Source: Adiantum capillus-veneris
Lineage: Eukaryota > Streptophyta > Polypodiopsida > Polypodiales > Pteridaceae
Reading direction: 5' to 3'
Assembly (NCBI GenBank): GCA_014529385.2
Contig: CM043947.1
Coordinates: 128,246,891-128,310,890, forward strand
DNA: 64,000 nucleotides
In this document: piece after piece, positions 12,316 through 23,609 of the stretch
How the letters are laid out: every line of letters starts with the position of its first letter
Position numbering within the stretch: position 1 is the stretch's first letter
Position numbers and translations under genes: made by a program
The notes under the pieces: model-generated
What the model was told of the DNA's origin: nothing
Databases searched by the model: none
Seen by the model: the letters and a program-made list of their open reading frames with translations, nothing else

Positions 12316-12329
12316 GAAGAAGAAGAGAG

Positions 12330-13080
12330 TCTTAACATCGTAGGAAACTATCCCAAGAGACCTAAAGATCTAGTCGACAGGAGTTGAACTCAAGACCTGT
12401 TATTCATGAGGGAAATAGAATAACCAATCTATCACACTTCGGTGATAGAAAAGTTATACCATTTTTCTCCTTTTTTTATTGGCGTGCACACACACCCACA
12501 CACACACACACCCGAGAAGAAGAGAGTTTAATTTAACATCGTAGGAAACTAATTAAAGAGACCTAAAGATCTAGCTGACGAGGAGTTGAACTAAAGACCT
12601 GTTATTCAAGAGGAAAATGGCATAACCAATCTACCACACTTGGGTGATAGAAAGGTTATACCATTTTTCTCTTTTTATTGGCACACACACACCCACACAC
12701 ACACACACAAAGAAGAGAGTTTTAATGTCGTAGGAAACTATCCCAAAAGATGTTAAAGATTAGGTTAGATGTAGACTTACTTAATATTAGATTTAGGTTT
12801 ATTTAAGTTAAATTAGATTAGATTTAGGTTTACTTTTAGTTAGATTTACGTTTGATTAGATTTAGGTTTATTTATGTTAGATTTAGATTTACGTTATATT
12901 AGATTAGATTTAGGTTTATTAATTTAGATTTATTTACGTTAGATTTAGATTTACGTTATATTAGATCAGATTTAGGTTTATTTACGTTATTTACCTATTA
13001 TTGAAGAGGGAATTGGCATAACCAGTCTACCACACTTGGGTGATAGAAAGGTTATACCATTTTCTTCTTTTTATCATTTA
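12330..13080 (-). repeat. Tandem units with tRNA-like (A-box/B-box) core, copy 1
   Basis: Units of roughly 190 bases occur at about 12330-12515 and 12520-12700, with a partial unit at 12990-13075. On the minus strand each full unit holds an A-box-like TGGTAGATTGG and a B-box-like GAGTTCAACTCC about 40 bases apart, with a CCTCT...AGAGG stem between them. This is the layout of a tRNA or tRNA-derived SINE head. Here the first unit core is 12380-12434, with a mutated A box. Units are separated by CA tracts. Copy 2 carries better-preserved units. Confidence 0.55.
12755..12990 (+). repeat. AT-rich tandem repeat built on TTAGATTTAGGTTTA
   Basis: Irregular units of about 20-35 bases combine TTAGATTTAGG, TTTATTTACG and TTAGATTAG. 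The same family occurs in CACTA copy 2 at 48240-48500. It is not the TTTAGGG plant telomere repeat, because the GGG step is absent. Confidence 0.8.
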
Positions 13081-15039
13081 AGATAAGGTTAGATTTAGAT
13101 TTTCGTGTAGGCGCAACTCAGAGAGCCGTCGATGCTTCTCAAAAATGGCGAGAAAATTTCCTGCGCTCACAGCCTCGACAGTCCATGCGGACCATCAATT
13201 CCACCTGCATGTTCGAATGCTGCTACCATACAATAAGCCGTCATGATCAGCTAATGGAAGATCAAATCGAGCCTACACAAAAATTAGTGATGCAAGATGA
13301 CGATTCCAAGGGTCACACACACACACACACACACACACACCACATCCCGTCAAATCTAGAGTAAGAATTAAGTGCCTTGAGCAGACATCAGCTACATTGC
13401 AAGAATGGCGTACCTCCATGCTACAAACAAAGATCTACTGTGAAAAGATGTTAAGATGCTGTGAAATGCTACAGCTAGAGAAGAGGCAAAGGGGTTTTGT
13501 CCACTACATGCAGTATCATGTAGACGTGGGTGTGTAGATTTCTTGTACCCACAAATATAGGCATTGACCAATAAAGACGAGATTATAACCCGGTGGTTCT
13601 GATCTCCGTGCACCTCTAGACCGAGGTGTGCGAGGATTGGACATGAATAGAGAATGTGAGGTAGTTTACAGTGTGAACAAAGAGAGAGAGAGAGATAAGA
13701 CGAAGAATGCCAATAGAAGATTAAATTTTTTGTCCAGGTTATAAGATTTTTACTATCATTATGAGTAGTGACGAGGATGTGGGGCCATCCAGCCAGAACA
13801 CATATCTCTCAACGAGGATCTTATGTCCTTGTAACCATTGGAAGCATGTTGTGCGATGGACAAGACACGTTTCTTTGCAGCACGTTCGCGAATTTGGCGA
13901 CTTCGATCTATCTATTATAGATCGAGTTGTTGTCAATTATAACTCGTCGGACTCTGACGCTGGCCAACAGGCAGCAATCTTGCAACCCAATAGAGGTGCT
14001 CGCAAGCGCTTTGGTCAAGTAGCATACGTGAGGCCATAAGATGTAGCCTCTGACAGCTCGGGGGATGATCATGCAGACCACATTTCCAACGAGGCAATGT
14101 TTGAGCCCGAGATTGATGAATGATCGAGACGATCATGGATTCAGAAAGGCTTATCTATGGTGATATGAAAAGTGAAGCCGATACGCCATTGTATAGTGGA
14201 GCATGTGTGTCTAGATTGAAAGCGCTCCTGGTTCTTCTCAACATGCAGGCAAAGTTTGGATGGAGTGACACTAGCATCAGAGCGCTTTTCAGGTGATCTA
14301 TTATAATTAGTTTAATTTAATAAAACTCTAAATGTATAATGATCTGATAGATTTTTACACAATTATACCGTATTTTTATGTTGTGTGGATTGCTCAAAGA
14401 GCACATACTACCAACTGATAATGTGATGCCAGATTCTCGAGAGGAAGCAAGAAAGATTTTGCAAAACTTGGGGATGGATTACAATTCGATCCACGCTTTG
14501 TCCTAATGACTGCATTCTTTTCAGAGGAGAATACATAGACATGGAGAAGTGTCCGAAATGTGATTCCGAAAGATATCGAGTAGATCTTCACGGAACAAAA
14601 ATTCCGCAAAAGGTTTTGTGCAATTTTTCTCTGCTTCCTTGCATCAAGCATTTCTTCGAATATAAGTCCATGGCCGCCCTAGCATCATGGCATGAGGAGA
14701 ATAAATCTTTGGATGGTGTGCTATGGATTCCTGTAGATTGTGCAGCCTGGAAACATGTAGATGGAACATGGTTAGATTTTGCCAGGGAAGCTCGAAATTT
14801 GCGCTTAAGCCTGGCTATAGATGGTGTAAATCCATTTCGTCAAAGATCAACATCTTACAGTGTATGGCCCGTTGTCATCGTCAACTACAACATTCCCCCG
14901 TGGTTGACTACGAAGAAGGGGCACCTATGGCTAAGCTTGATTGTGCCGGGGTGATATAAAGTGAAGAATATGGATGTGTATCTTTGTCCACTATTGGAAG
15001 AGCTACAACAATTGTGGATTGGCATAGAGGTGGTGGATA

Positions 15040-15161
15040 TGAGCCGACACACAGTTCGACAGAATGCTTTGGTAGAGGCATTCTAATGTGGACCATGCAT
15101 GAGCCGACACACATGTGGACGAAATGCTTTGATCAAAGGCATTCTAATGTGGACCATGCAT
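15040..15161 (+). repeat. 60-bp tandem duplication inside tnpD copy 1
   Basis: A segment starting ATGAGCCGACACACA and ending at GTGGACCATGCATG occurs twice in a row. Copy 2 has only one (56266-56330). It is therefore a copy-1-specific duplication within coding sequence and shifts the following frame. Confidence 0.8.
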
Positions 15162-17017
15162 GACTATCCCGGACTAACAGAATGCTCAGGTGATCTATTT
15201 ACACTCCTCACTCAAACAGTGTAAATCTTGGTTTTTCTCAAGCTGATCTATTATCATGTGTATACATGCAGGGCTTCAAACAAGCCGATACAGAGCATGT
15301 GTCACATGTGGACCTAGAATAAATGCATGTAGGGCGTCCTCATTGAAGAATCAAATCTACGAAGGTCATCAAGTTTATCTTCCAGAGAATCATGTGTTAC
15401 GCGATGACTTTTTGGGAAGAGAGCCACCGAGGATGTCTTCACAAGCATGGTTAGAGCAGAAGGAGATGTGTGATGACGCGTTGCCCCTAGGGATGAAGAG
15501 ACTATCTCTATGGTACGAGTTACCATATTGGCCCCGACTCATGATCAATCACTTGCTTGATCCAATACACATATTCAAGAATGTGGGTAATCTACTATGG
15601 GACCATCTGACCGACAAGAAAGATACTTTGGGAGCCAGAGTTAACCTTAGAAATGTGGATCGTATGGAGCAATATTGGTCGCAAACAGCGTCCGATGAAT
15701 CTATAAAACTCCCTAAAGCACCATGGATTTTCACAGGAGCCCAAGAACGCAAAGTAAAAGAGAACATTCGAATCTCTTTGCGGACCCCCACTGGCGTAAT
15801 GCACTCGCTCCAAACGTGTTTTACTAAAGAAGGAAAGCTTACCGGTTTGAAGTCACACGACTGGCATAAAATGTGTCAGGTATGTTCATAGAGGAGTATA
15901 TCATAGTGCGAATTGTGTAACAAATTTGTGTGTGGAATTTAATATCATTGTTGCATGTGTTTTGCAGTTTATTTTACCGGTTGCCATTGAGGGATGTTTG
16001 TCTCTTGACGTTCGTAACACAATCTACAAACTTGTGAAGTTGGTGCAATGGATCTCACAAAAGGAGATCAACGTAGACTCCATATCATTCTCCAAACTAA
16101 ACACTGCGGAGGTTGTGTGCATGTTTGAGAAACATTTTCCTACTACCATGCTAACCATTTAGGTGCATCTTCTTGTTCACATAGTTGATGAGGTGGAAAT
16201 AGCTGGCATAGTACATTCCAAATGGATGTTTGGGGGATTTTCTTTCTAGAACGTTTCATGAAAATGCTCAAGGGATATGTGCGTCACAAGGCACGTCTGG
16301 AGGGTACCATGGCAAAAGTTTGGCTGGTATCAGAGTCCCTAGTGTACATTGGAGAGTGGCTAGACGGATTTGATAAAGCCGGGACTCGCTATGGCGAACC
16401 ATAGATGATGAGCGCATATCTGGGAATGTCATGTGCCAGCTCAGTGTTGAGAAGAAGATGATAGAATATCTAGAGGCTAAAATCAACCGATTTTGCATGC
16501 TTCACAATCCAGTCATGCAGAAGTGGATTTCACAATATGAGGATGCAAAGCAAAAGCAACAAAGGGCACGAATCGAGTGGAGACGGTGAAGACGACCACC
16601 GATGCACTATCTGACGGGTCTGGAGAGCCTACCAACATTCATGAGCTTAAGATGGTTGCACAACCAATTGAAAAGTGCACAAAAATGGTGAAGAAGTGAC
16701 TCAGGAGGAGCACTGGAGTACTTTCGCGGTTGCGCAACCAAGGTAAGTTTGCAATGTACGATGAGTAACTTTCTAGATGTTTGAACGGCCACTCATAATC
16801 TTTTTTGGTTGTAGTATAAGTCATACACAGTAGCATGGTGTAAAGGTCGACACTCTAGGGTGGAACGGATCGACAAAAAGCGTTTTACTCAAGATTGTGG
16901 AATCATGGCAAAATTTGAACAGTCTAGTCGGACAACGGTCCTCTGATGCAAATCCTGTGGTGGTGGAACTCACTTACTTTGGCACGCTACAAGAGATTTT
17001 GAGGATCAATTATAGAG

Positions 17018-17022
17018 GATTT
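17018..17022 (+). repeat. Target-site duplication GATTT, left
   Basis: GATTT directly precedes the 5' LTR and is repeated at 22179-22183 after the 3' LTR. CACTA copy 2 keeps the unfilled site with a single GATTT (58152-58156 region), which proves the insertion point. Confidence 0.95.
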
Positions 17023-17344
17023 TGTTGAGATGTCGAGCTCTACACCTTGAGCTGGCATCCACTACGGGTCTTGGCCGCTTACGGCATTTACTTACTGGCG
17101 CGTTAGGTGACCGACACGGAGGATCTCTGCCAGTGATTCTACAGCTGGACTACACTTATAGTGCCAGCCTAGTACGCTTCTAGCGAGTTCACACTTAGTG
17201 ACCGCATGTACATATGTGCTACTTTTCAGCTTTAGCACTTAGTCATTTTGTACTCTCTTTTCTGAGAAGAAGAAGAAGAAGCTTTCCATCTCTGTGTGCT
17301 TTGTGCTTGTCTTGTGTAGCTCTCTTGCATCCTCATTCTTTACA
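17023..17344 (+). repeat. Copia 5' LTR (322 bp)
   Basis: It begins TGTTGAGATGTCG and ends CTTTACA. It contains a (GAA)n-like run at 17263-17280 that lies in the part absent from the 3' LTR. Confidence 0.95.
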
Positions 17345-17356
17345 TGGTATCAGAGC
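17345..17356 (+). other. Primer-binding site, initiator-Met tRNA type
   Basis: TGGTATCAGAGC immediately follows the 5' LTR. This is the sequence complementary to the 3' end of plant initiator methionine tRNA, the usual primer of plant copia elements. Confidence 0.95.
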
Positions 17357-17611
17357 CTGGTGCTGGCAAGAGAGGCTAAGAGAGCAAGAGCATCACAATC
17401 CCTTCGTTCGCAATCCACGACCAGATGCCGAGTTTCTGAACAGGTCTCCAAAGTGCAGTATATAGAGATTTACTGTATAAGTACAGTGGTTGTGAAACGC
17501 TTGATTGTGGACACTCGTTGAGTGTAGAAAGCGTTACAGGAACCACGATAGCAGGTTCAGCAGATTTGCAGGTTTTTGCAGATTGCAGCTATTTTGTCTT
17601 AGTGCTTCAAG

Positions 17612-20600
17612 ATGTCTGACGGTTTGAGTCAGATTGTTACTGAGAAGCTTGAGAAAAATAACTACCCTGCATGGAAGTTCAAAATAACAAATTTCCTAAA
17701 AGGAAAAGGTTATTGGGACTATGTAGAAGGAGACAATGAAAAGGAACCAGAGATTCCCGAGGCAAATGCTACAGCAGAACAAAGGAAAGCTTTGAGGGAC
17801 TGGCAACAAGGCCAGAGCAAAGTGATGTATTGGCTGTCTATGAGCATCACAGATGGCATGATGGGCTATCTACAGGATGCTGAAACCCCCGCCATTGCAT
17901 GGAGAAACTTAGGCAGAGTGTTCGAGGTGAACACCAAGGCCAGGAAGCTTCAACTAAAGTCGGAGCTAAATCAGGTTAAGAGGAACAACCTCTCAATCAA
18001 TGATTATGCCTTGAAGATCAAGAGTATCATTGAGGCTCTTGGATCTATTAAAGTCTCAGTGGAAGACTATGACATTGTTCGTGCATGCTTGGATGGTCTA
18101 GGAGATGAGTATGTACATTTTAGGTCTTCCATGAATACAAGAGACGACATCCCCGTGTTCCAAGATTTGATTTCTATGCTTATTCTTGAGGAGAAGAACC
18201 TTGACACATCTTCTTCTCATGGCAGAAATAATTCTGAACAGGCCTTCTATTCTAACTGCAACAGAGGTAGAGGTAGAGGTCGTGGTCGAGGCCCAAGGGG
18301 TTGCAGGGGCCAATTTCTGAAAGGTCAATCAAATCAAAACAATACAGGTGGCAGGGGAAACCAGTCTCAAGGCAGGGGGAGTCAAAGAGGTCGTGGTGCA
18401 GGATCAAGCAGGCAGCAACATACTCCAGATAGTAGAGAATGTTGGACTTGTGGTGAAAGAGGTCACATGTCACGTGACTGTCCAAAGGGAAAAGCAAGTA
18501 GAAAGAGAGAACATGGCAACTATGCATCTACTAGCAGAGATGTAGATGACAGCAAAAACGAGCGCATGTTTGTTATGCAGCATGTAATGAATACAATGAC
18601 TGCAGAGAATTCCACCCAAGATGATGTTTGGTATGTGGATTCAGGTGCCTCTAATCACATGACGTCTCGTGGAGAGTGGTTTAGAGATATGCGCAAACCA
18701 GATGTGTCAGGCTATGTGCAGACAGGAGATGACACAGCTCACCCCATTGCTCATCTAGGGGACATACCTCTAAATACGAAGAGTGGGAAATCAAAGTACT
18801 TAGCATATGTACTTCATGTCCCAAACATTACAAAGAATCTTGTTTCTGTTGGACAAATGGTTGAGCAGGGTTTGCAGGTTCGCTTCAATCCAAATGGCTG
18901 TTATGTAGAAGATTTCCAGAATGGCTGTAAGCTGATCACAGAGGGCAAATGTGTGGGCAGAATGTTTACGCTGAATGTAGACATGCCTGAGGTAAAAGTT
19001 GCATTATTTGCACAGGGCACAGGTGTTGTGGCTGATGTTGACATTTGGCACAAACGCATTGGCCATGTCAATGAGCAGAGATTGCGCAGCATGCAATCAA
19101 AACAGATTGTAAAAGGTTTGCCCAAATTCAAGGTGGATGGTATGCATAAAGTGTGTGCAGCATGCCAGTTTGGAAAACAGTCAAAGGGCTCATTTCCACA
19201 TGAGCGCAATGTATGTAAAAGGCCACTTGAGGTGGTGCACACAGATGTTTGGGGTCCAACCGATACTGCAAGTATACATGGTTGCAGGTATTATGTCTCT
19301 TTCATTGATGACCATTCAAGGAAAGTATGGGTCTACTTCATGCGTAACAAAAGTGAAGTGTTTGGTCACTTTCAAGACTTCAAAGTCATGATTGAGAAGG
19401 AGACAGATATGCAAATCAAGACATTGAGGTCAGATGGAGGGGGAGAGTACTTCTCCAATAATTTTTCAGATTTTCTACGAATGCATGGTATACACAGGCA
19501 GTTTACATGCAGATATACTCCACAACAGAATGGGGTCGCAGAAAGGAAAAACAGGCACATTGCAGAGGTTGCACGTGCATTGATGAATGAGAAGAACATG
19601 CCTCATCATTTCTGGGCTGAAGCTGTAAATACAGCTGTGTACATTATGAACAGGACACCTACAGCTGCGGTGCATGATGTAACACCTGAGGAAAAGTTTA
19701 CAGGTACAAAGCCTGATTTGGCACACTTGAAAGTGTTTGGCTGCATAGCTTACGTGCATGTACCAGATGAGTTGCGTAGGAAATTGGATCCTAAAGCAGA
19801 GAAATGTATTCTTGTGGGATATTCCCTTGAACAAAAGGGGTACAGGTGCTACAATCCTACTACACGAGAATTACGAGTGATCAGAGATGTAGTCTTTGAT
19901 GAGATGAGCAGCTGGTACAGTAATGCACATGGCACTATTGGGGCTGATGTAAAAGATGATGTGGTTGTACAAAATGTGAGGCCACAGTCACAGGTTTTGA
20001 GTGGACCACAAGAGTCCTCTTCTCGTGGCTCTGTTGAGAAACCATGGAATGGTAGACTACGTACGCAGGTTACTCCACCAATAGGTACAGGGAATGCATC
20101 ACGAAAAGGAAAGGAAAAGGTTGATGAACCTCCCTTTATGGCTGATGCATCATCAGGTTTTTCACATGTAGACATGGATTCAGATGGTTCTGAACAAAGT
20201 CTTGATGAGGAATTTGGAATTCCGGCTGTCAGGACACCTGGTGTAAGGAAAGTACAAGAAGATGCTAGAGGGCAAAGGAGTGACCAAGGACCGCGCAGAT
20301 CTAATAGAGTCAGAAATCCAGTTCAGAAATTGACTTATGATGGGTATCTAGCGCATCACCAAGCCTACATGGCTAAGGTGATACAGGATTTGGAGCCCAC
20401 ATGTTTTGAGGATGCAGTTGGAAATGTGCATTGGGATGATGCAATGAATGAAGAGATGGCTGCATTGGAAGCAAATGACACATGGGAGTTGGTGCCATTG
20501 CCAAGTGGCAAGAAAGCTATTGGCTGTAAATGGGTGTATAAAACCAAGCATAAGGCTGATGGTAACATTGAGCGTCACAAGGCAAGGCTGGTCGCAAAGG

Positions 20601-21961
20601 GTTATGCACAGACGTATGGCATAGACTATGAGGAGACCTTTGCTCCAGTGGCAAAGATGACGACTGTGAGAGCTGTCATAGCAGTGGCTGCATCTAGAGG
20701 ATGGATTATGCATCAAATGGATGTAAAGAATGCCTTCTTGAATGGTGAGTTGCAAGAGGAAGTGTATATGGATCAGCCACCTAGTTATGTCGATCCAGGT
20801 TACCCAGATTATGTATGCACACTTCTCAAATCTTTGTATGGTTTGAAGCAGGGCTCTAGAGCATGGTATGACAGGATTGCCAAGTATCTTGTCAGTATTG
20901 GTTTTAGGAGAGCTCATGCTGATCATTCACTCTATGTACGTGAGAGTGATGTGGGGATTGTGGTCATTACCATATATGTAGATGACCTTCTTATTGTTGG
21001 TGACAATGCTATGGAGATTGACCATGTGAAGGGTCTTCTCAAACAGGAGTTTGAAATGAAAGATTTAGGCAAGTGGCGCTACTTTCTTGGCATTGAAGTG
21101 ATCAGGACTCCAGAGGGTGTATGGCTATCACAAAGACAGTATGCTTTGGACATGTTGTCAAAGTATGGTATGGCTGATTGTAAGCCAATTTCTATTCCCT
21201 TGGATGTGAATGCAAAGCTGAGTGCAGAAAAGGGTGATGTTGTTGAGGATGTCAACATGTACAGGAAGATTGTGGGTAGTCTAATCTACTTGACCATCAC
21301 GAGGCCAGACTTGAGCTACACAGTAGGCTTGGAGAGTCAGTTCATGCAACTTCCAAGGAAGCCACATTTGGATGGAGTACGACGCACACTTAGGTATGTG
21401 CAAGGTACTCTTGACTACGCATTGTTCTATGCAGCAGATGCACCATTAGCATTGTATGGGTATACAGATGCAGATTGGGCAGGTAGCATTGTTGATAAGA
21501 GATCTACGAGTGGCTTCATGTTCTCTTTTGGGAGTGCTGCTGTTACTTGGAGCAGCAAAAAGCAACCTACGGTTGCTTTATCGAGCACAGAGGCCGAGTA
21601 CAGAGGTGCAGCAGTTGCGGCGTGCGAGGTAGCTTGGCTACGCACATTACTTGAGGACTTGGGAGTGCAGGTGGACCAGCAGATTTTCATCCATTGTGAC
21701 AACCTGAGCAGCATGCAGTTGGCTAGGAACCCAGTGTTCCATGCCAGGACCAAACACATAGAGGTCCATTACCACTACGTTCGAGAGCGAGTGTTGGCGG
21801 GCGACATCGACTTGGTCTACGTCAGCACAGAGGAACAGATAGCGGATATCTTTACCAAGGCCCTCGGAGCTGAGAAGCTTCGACGTTTCCGGACTATGCT
21901 TGGACTCTGCGACATGCAGAGCTCAAGGGGGAGTGTTGAGATGTCGAGCTCTACACCTTGA
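17612..21961 (+). CDS. Copia gag-pol polyprotein, 1449 aa, intact
   Basis: It encodes all proteins of a copia element in one frame. From the N-terminus: a gag domain (KLEKNNYPAWKFKITNFLK, then an RNA-capsid UBN2-like region to about 200), an RG-rich stretch (220-270), a CCHC zinc knuckle CWTCGERGHMSRDC at 277-290, and an aspartic protease with DSGA at 343-346. The integrase has its HHCC zinc region at about 480-520 and core acidic residues near 545, 608 and 644. Reverse transcriptase follows, with KARLVAKGYAQ, QMDVKNAFLNGEL and YVDD around 1122-1125. RNase H shows TDADWAG near 1285, SSTEAEY near 1325 and HCDN near 1362. The length of about 1450 is normal. The ATG follows about 270 bases of leader; the stop lies 28 bases inside the 3' LTR. 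There are no stops or frameshifts, so it is likely functional or very recently so. Confidence 0.97.
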   Translation: MSDGLSQIVTEKLEKNNYPAWKFKITNFLKGKGYWDYVEGDNEKEPEIPEANATAEQRKALRDWQQGQSKVMYWLSMSITDGMMGYLQDAETPAIAWRNLGRVFEVNTKARKLQLKSELNQVKRNNLSINDYALKIKSIIEALGSIKVSVEDYDIVRACLDGLGDEYVHFRSSMNTRDDIPVFQDLISMLILEEKNLDTSSSHGRNNSEQAFYSNCNRGRGRGRGRGPRGCRGQFLKGQSNQNNTGGRGNQSQGRGSQRGRGAGSSRQQHTPDSRECWTCGERGHMSRDCPKGKASRKREHGNYASTSRDVDDSKNERMFVMQHVMNTMTAENSTQDDVWYVDSGASNHMTSRGEWFRDMRKPDVSGYVQTGDDTAHPIAHLGDIPLNTKSGKSKYLAYVLHVPNITKNLVSVGQMVEQGLQVRFNPNGCYVEDFQNGCKLITEGKCVGRMFTLNVDMPEVKVALFAQGTGVVADVDIWHKRIGHVNEQRLRSMQSKQIVKGLPKFKVDGMHKVCAACQFGKQSKGSFPHERNVCKRPLEVVHTDVWGPTDTASIHGCRYYVSFIDDHSRKVWVYFMRNKSEVFGHFQDFKVMIEKETDMQIKTLRSDGGGEYFSNNFSDFLRMHGIHRQFTCRYTPQQNGVAERKNRHIAEVARALMNEKNMPHHFWAEAVNTAVYIMNRTPTAAVHDVTPEEKFTGTKPDLAHLKVFGCIAYVHVPDELRRKLDPKAEKCILVGYSLEQKGYRCYNPTTRELRVIRDVVFDEMSSWYSNAHGTIGADVKDDVVVQNVRPQSQVLSGPQESSSRGSVEKPWNGRLRTQVTPPIGTGNASRKGKEKVDEPPFMADASSGFSHVDMDSDGSEQSLDEEFGIPAVRTPGVRKVQEDARGQRSDQGPRRSNRVRNPVQKLTYDGYLAHHQAYMAKVIQDLEPTCFEDAVGNVHWDDAMNEEMAALEANDTWELVPLPSGKKAIGCKWVYKTKHKADGNIERHKARLVAKGYAQTYGIDYEETFAPVAKMTTVRAVIAVAASRGWIMHQMDVKNAFLNGELQEEVYMDQPPSYVDPGYPDYVCTLLKSLYGLKQGSRAWYDRIAKYLVSIGFRRAHADHSLYVRESDVGIVVITIYVDDLLIVGDNAMEIDHVKGLLKQEFEMKDLGKWRYFLGIEVIRTPEGVWLSQRQYALDMLSKYGMADCKPISIPLDVNAKLSAEKGDVVEDVNMYRKIVGSLIYLTITRPDLSYTVGLESQFMQLPRKPHLDGVRRTLRYVQGTLDYALFYAADAPLALYGYTDADWAGSIVDKRSTSGFMFSFGSAAVTWSSKKQPTVALSSTEAEYRGAAVAACEVAWLRTLLEDLGVQVDQQIFIHCDNLSSMQLARNPVFHARTKHIEVHYHYVRERVLAGDIDLVYVSTEEQIADIFTKALGAEKLRRFRTMLGLCDMQSSRGSVEMSSSTP
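21924..21933 (+). other. Polypurine tract of the copia element
   Basis: CAAGGGGGAG directly precedes the 3' LTR start. It lies within the last codons of the gag-pol ORF. Confidence 0.85.
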
Positions 21962-22178
21962 GCTGGCATCCACTACGGGTCTTGGCCGCTTACGGCATTT
22001 ACTTACTGGCGCGTTAGGTGACCGACACGGAGGATCTCTGCCAGTGATTCTACAGCTGGACTACACTTATAGTGCCAGCCTAGTACGCTTCTAGCGAGTT
22101 CACACTTAGTGACCGCTTTCCATCTCTGTGTGCTTTGTGCTTGTCTTGTGTAGCTCTCTTGCATCCTCATTCTTTACA
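21934..22178 (+). repeat. Copia 3' LTR (245 bp, 77-bp deletion)
   Basis: It matches the 5' LTR from TGTTGAG to GTGACCGC and then jumps to TTTCCATC, missing 77 bases that are present at about 17203-17283. All shared bases agree by eye. Because both LTRs are copied from one template during reverse transcription, the deletion arose at or after integration. Confidence 0.93.
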
Positions 22179-22727
22179 GATTTTTTGTCGACTTGTTCGA
22201 CGTGCAATGGTTCGAGATAATCATGGAGGGTCGCAACGCTACTGTGTGTAGAGGAGAGTCTGGTTCTCTTGAGGTGGATTCAACTAAGAAATGGACCGAC
22301 CTAAGAGACACTTTCGTACTACCCGAGCATTGTGAACAAGTAAGTATGTAAATAGTTAACATCCCATTGTAGTAACTTTACGTGCCTGGAAGCTCTCACG
22401 TAAGTTATGTGGCTCTGGCAAGTGATATTTCATCCTACAAAGTCTGCATCAAACTGGTCGTACGTCATAGAGGTAGCCCCTTGTAGTGCACCGACGTATG
22501 GAGGCTACCATGTGCCAATCACATCGGCATCAATGGAGGAGATCAGAGAAGATGGTCAGTCAGAAGCCGTGGAGGTGGTGCCAGATGAACATCAAGATGC
22601 TACTCTCTATGGGGTGCATGCAGAGGATATACAAAATGAAAAAGAGAACATCTGTTTAAACGGAGAGCTCTCTATAGATATAGGAAGTTATGCTGAGCTA
22701 TGCGATGATGAGAGAGAGATCTCTTAA
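22179..22727 (+). pseudogene. CACTA tnpD-like transposase, 3' part (copy 1)
   Basis: This continues the transposase after the copia insertion, starting with the duplicated GATTT. Translation gives FFVDLFDVQWFEIIMEG, VDSTKKWTDLRDTFVLPEHCEQ and, after a likely intron at about 22341-22410, VIFHPTKSASNWSYVIEV. The pattern resembles the DUF4216 region at the C-terminus of plant CACTA transposases. The last exon ends about 22727 with an acidic tail (CDDEREIS). It is separated from its start by the 5.2-kb retroelement. Confidence 0.75.
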
Positions 22728-22764
22728 AGCCATAAATATTGTATTTGAACAATTTTGCTCTGTT

Positions 22765-23352
<588 letters not shown>

Positions 23353-23438
23353 TATTTGCATCATTGTATTTAATGGTCTTTGCGTCCACTCAAGGTACGT
23401 ATGCTCTAGGTATGTTCTCACAAGCAGAGACGATGAGC

Positions 23439-23440
<2 letters not shown>

Positions 23441-23527
<87 letters not shown>

Positions 23528-23540
23528 TCTCTCTCTCTAT
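23441..23540. repeat. (CT)n microsatellite, about 100 bp
   Basis: A nearly pure CT run lies upstream of the tnpA-like start codon. In copy 2 the corresponding position (59725-59752) has only a short CTCT run. Confidence 0.95.
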
Positions 23541-23609
23541 CTACTTGTCCATGTTTTCTACTCCATTCATTCAATATTAAGTTTAAATGTTCATGTGTTT
23601 AATGCAGGT

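Larger units (their letters stand above)
13708..17022 (+). pseudogene. CACTA tnpD-like transposase, 5' and central part (copy 1)
   Basis: The homologous start ATG at 13708 is followed by an early stop in this copy; a second ATG at 13761 opens 92 codons with CPC and HVSLQH motifs typical of the transposase-associated N-terminal region. The core follows: ACVSRLKALLVLLNMQAKFGWSD near 14200, MEKCPKCDSERYRVD at 14541, SLAIDGVNPFRQ and TSYSVWPVVIVNYN to 14900, LPYWPRLMINHLLDPIHIFKN at 15520 and TGLKSHDWHKMCQ at 15845. These match the CACTA transposase core. A DUF4218-like region follows (CLSLDVRNTIYKL ... CMFEKHFPTTMLTI, 15966-16400). Probable GT-AG introns lie at about 14292-14390, 15190-15270 and 15880-15967. 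Frameshifts near 14507, stops near 14955 and 16160, and a 60-bp internal duplication at 15040-15161 inactivate it. It continues at 22179. Confidence 0.85.
17023..22178 (+). mobile_element. Full-length Ty1/copia LTR retrotransposon, young insertion
   Basis: It is bounded by TGTTGAG...TTTACA LTRs and a 5-bp GATTT duplication, and carries a primer-binding site, an uninterrupted gag-pol ORF and a polypurine tract. It sits inside the DUF4216-like part of the CACTA copy 1 transposase. The two LTRs show no substitution over their shared 245 bases by eye, but the 3' LTR lacks 77 bases. It appears complete enough to encode all proteins for its own transposition. Confidence 0.97.

Noticed and set aside
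11891-12338. Overlapping ORFs rich in Cys-Val and Ser-Leu
   Set aside because: They are products of CA and GA microsatellites in all frames, not genes.
12755-12990. TTTAGG-containing repeat as interstitial telomere
   Set aside because: The units are TTTAGGTTTA within longer irregular repeats. The plant telomere unit TTTAGGG in tandem is not present.
18098-21759. Minus-strand ORFs of 65-192 codons inside the copia gag-pol
   Set aside because: They are shadows of the intact plus-strand polyprotein.
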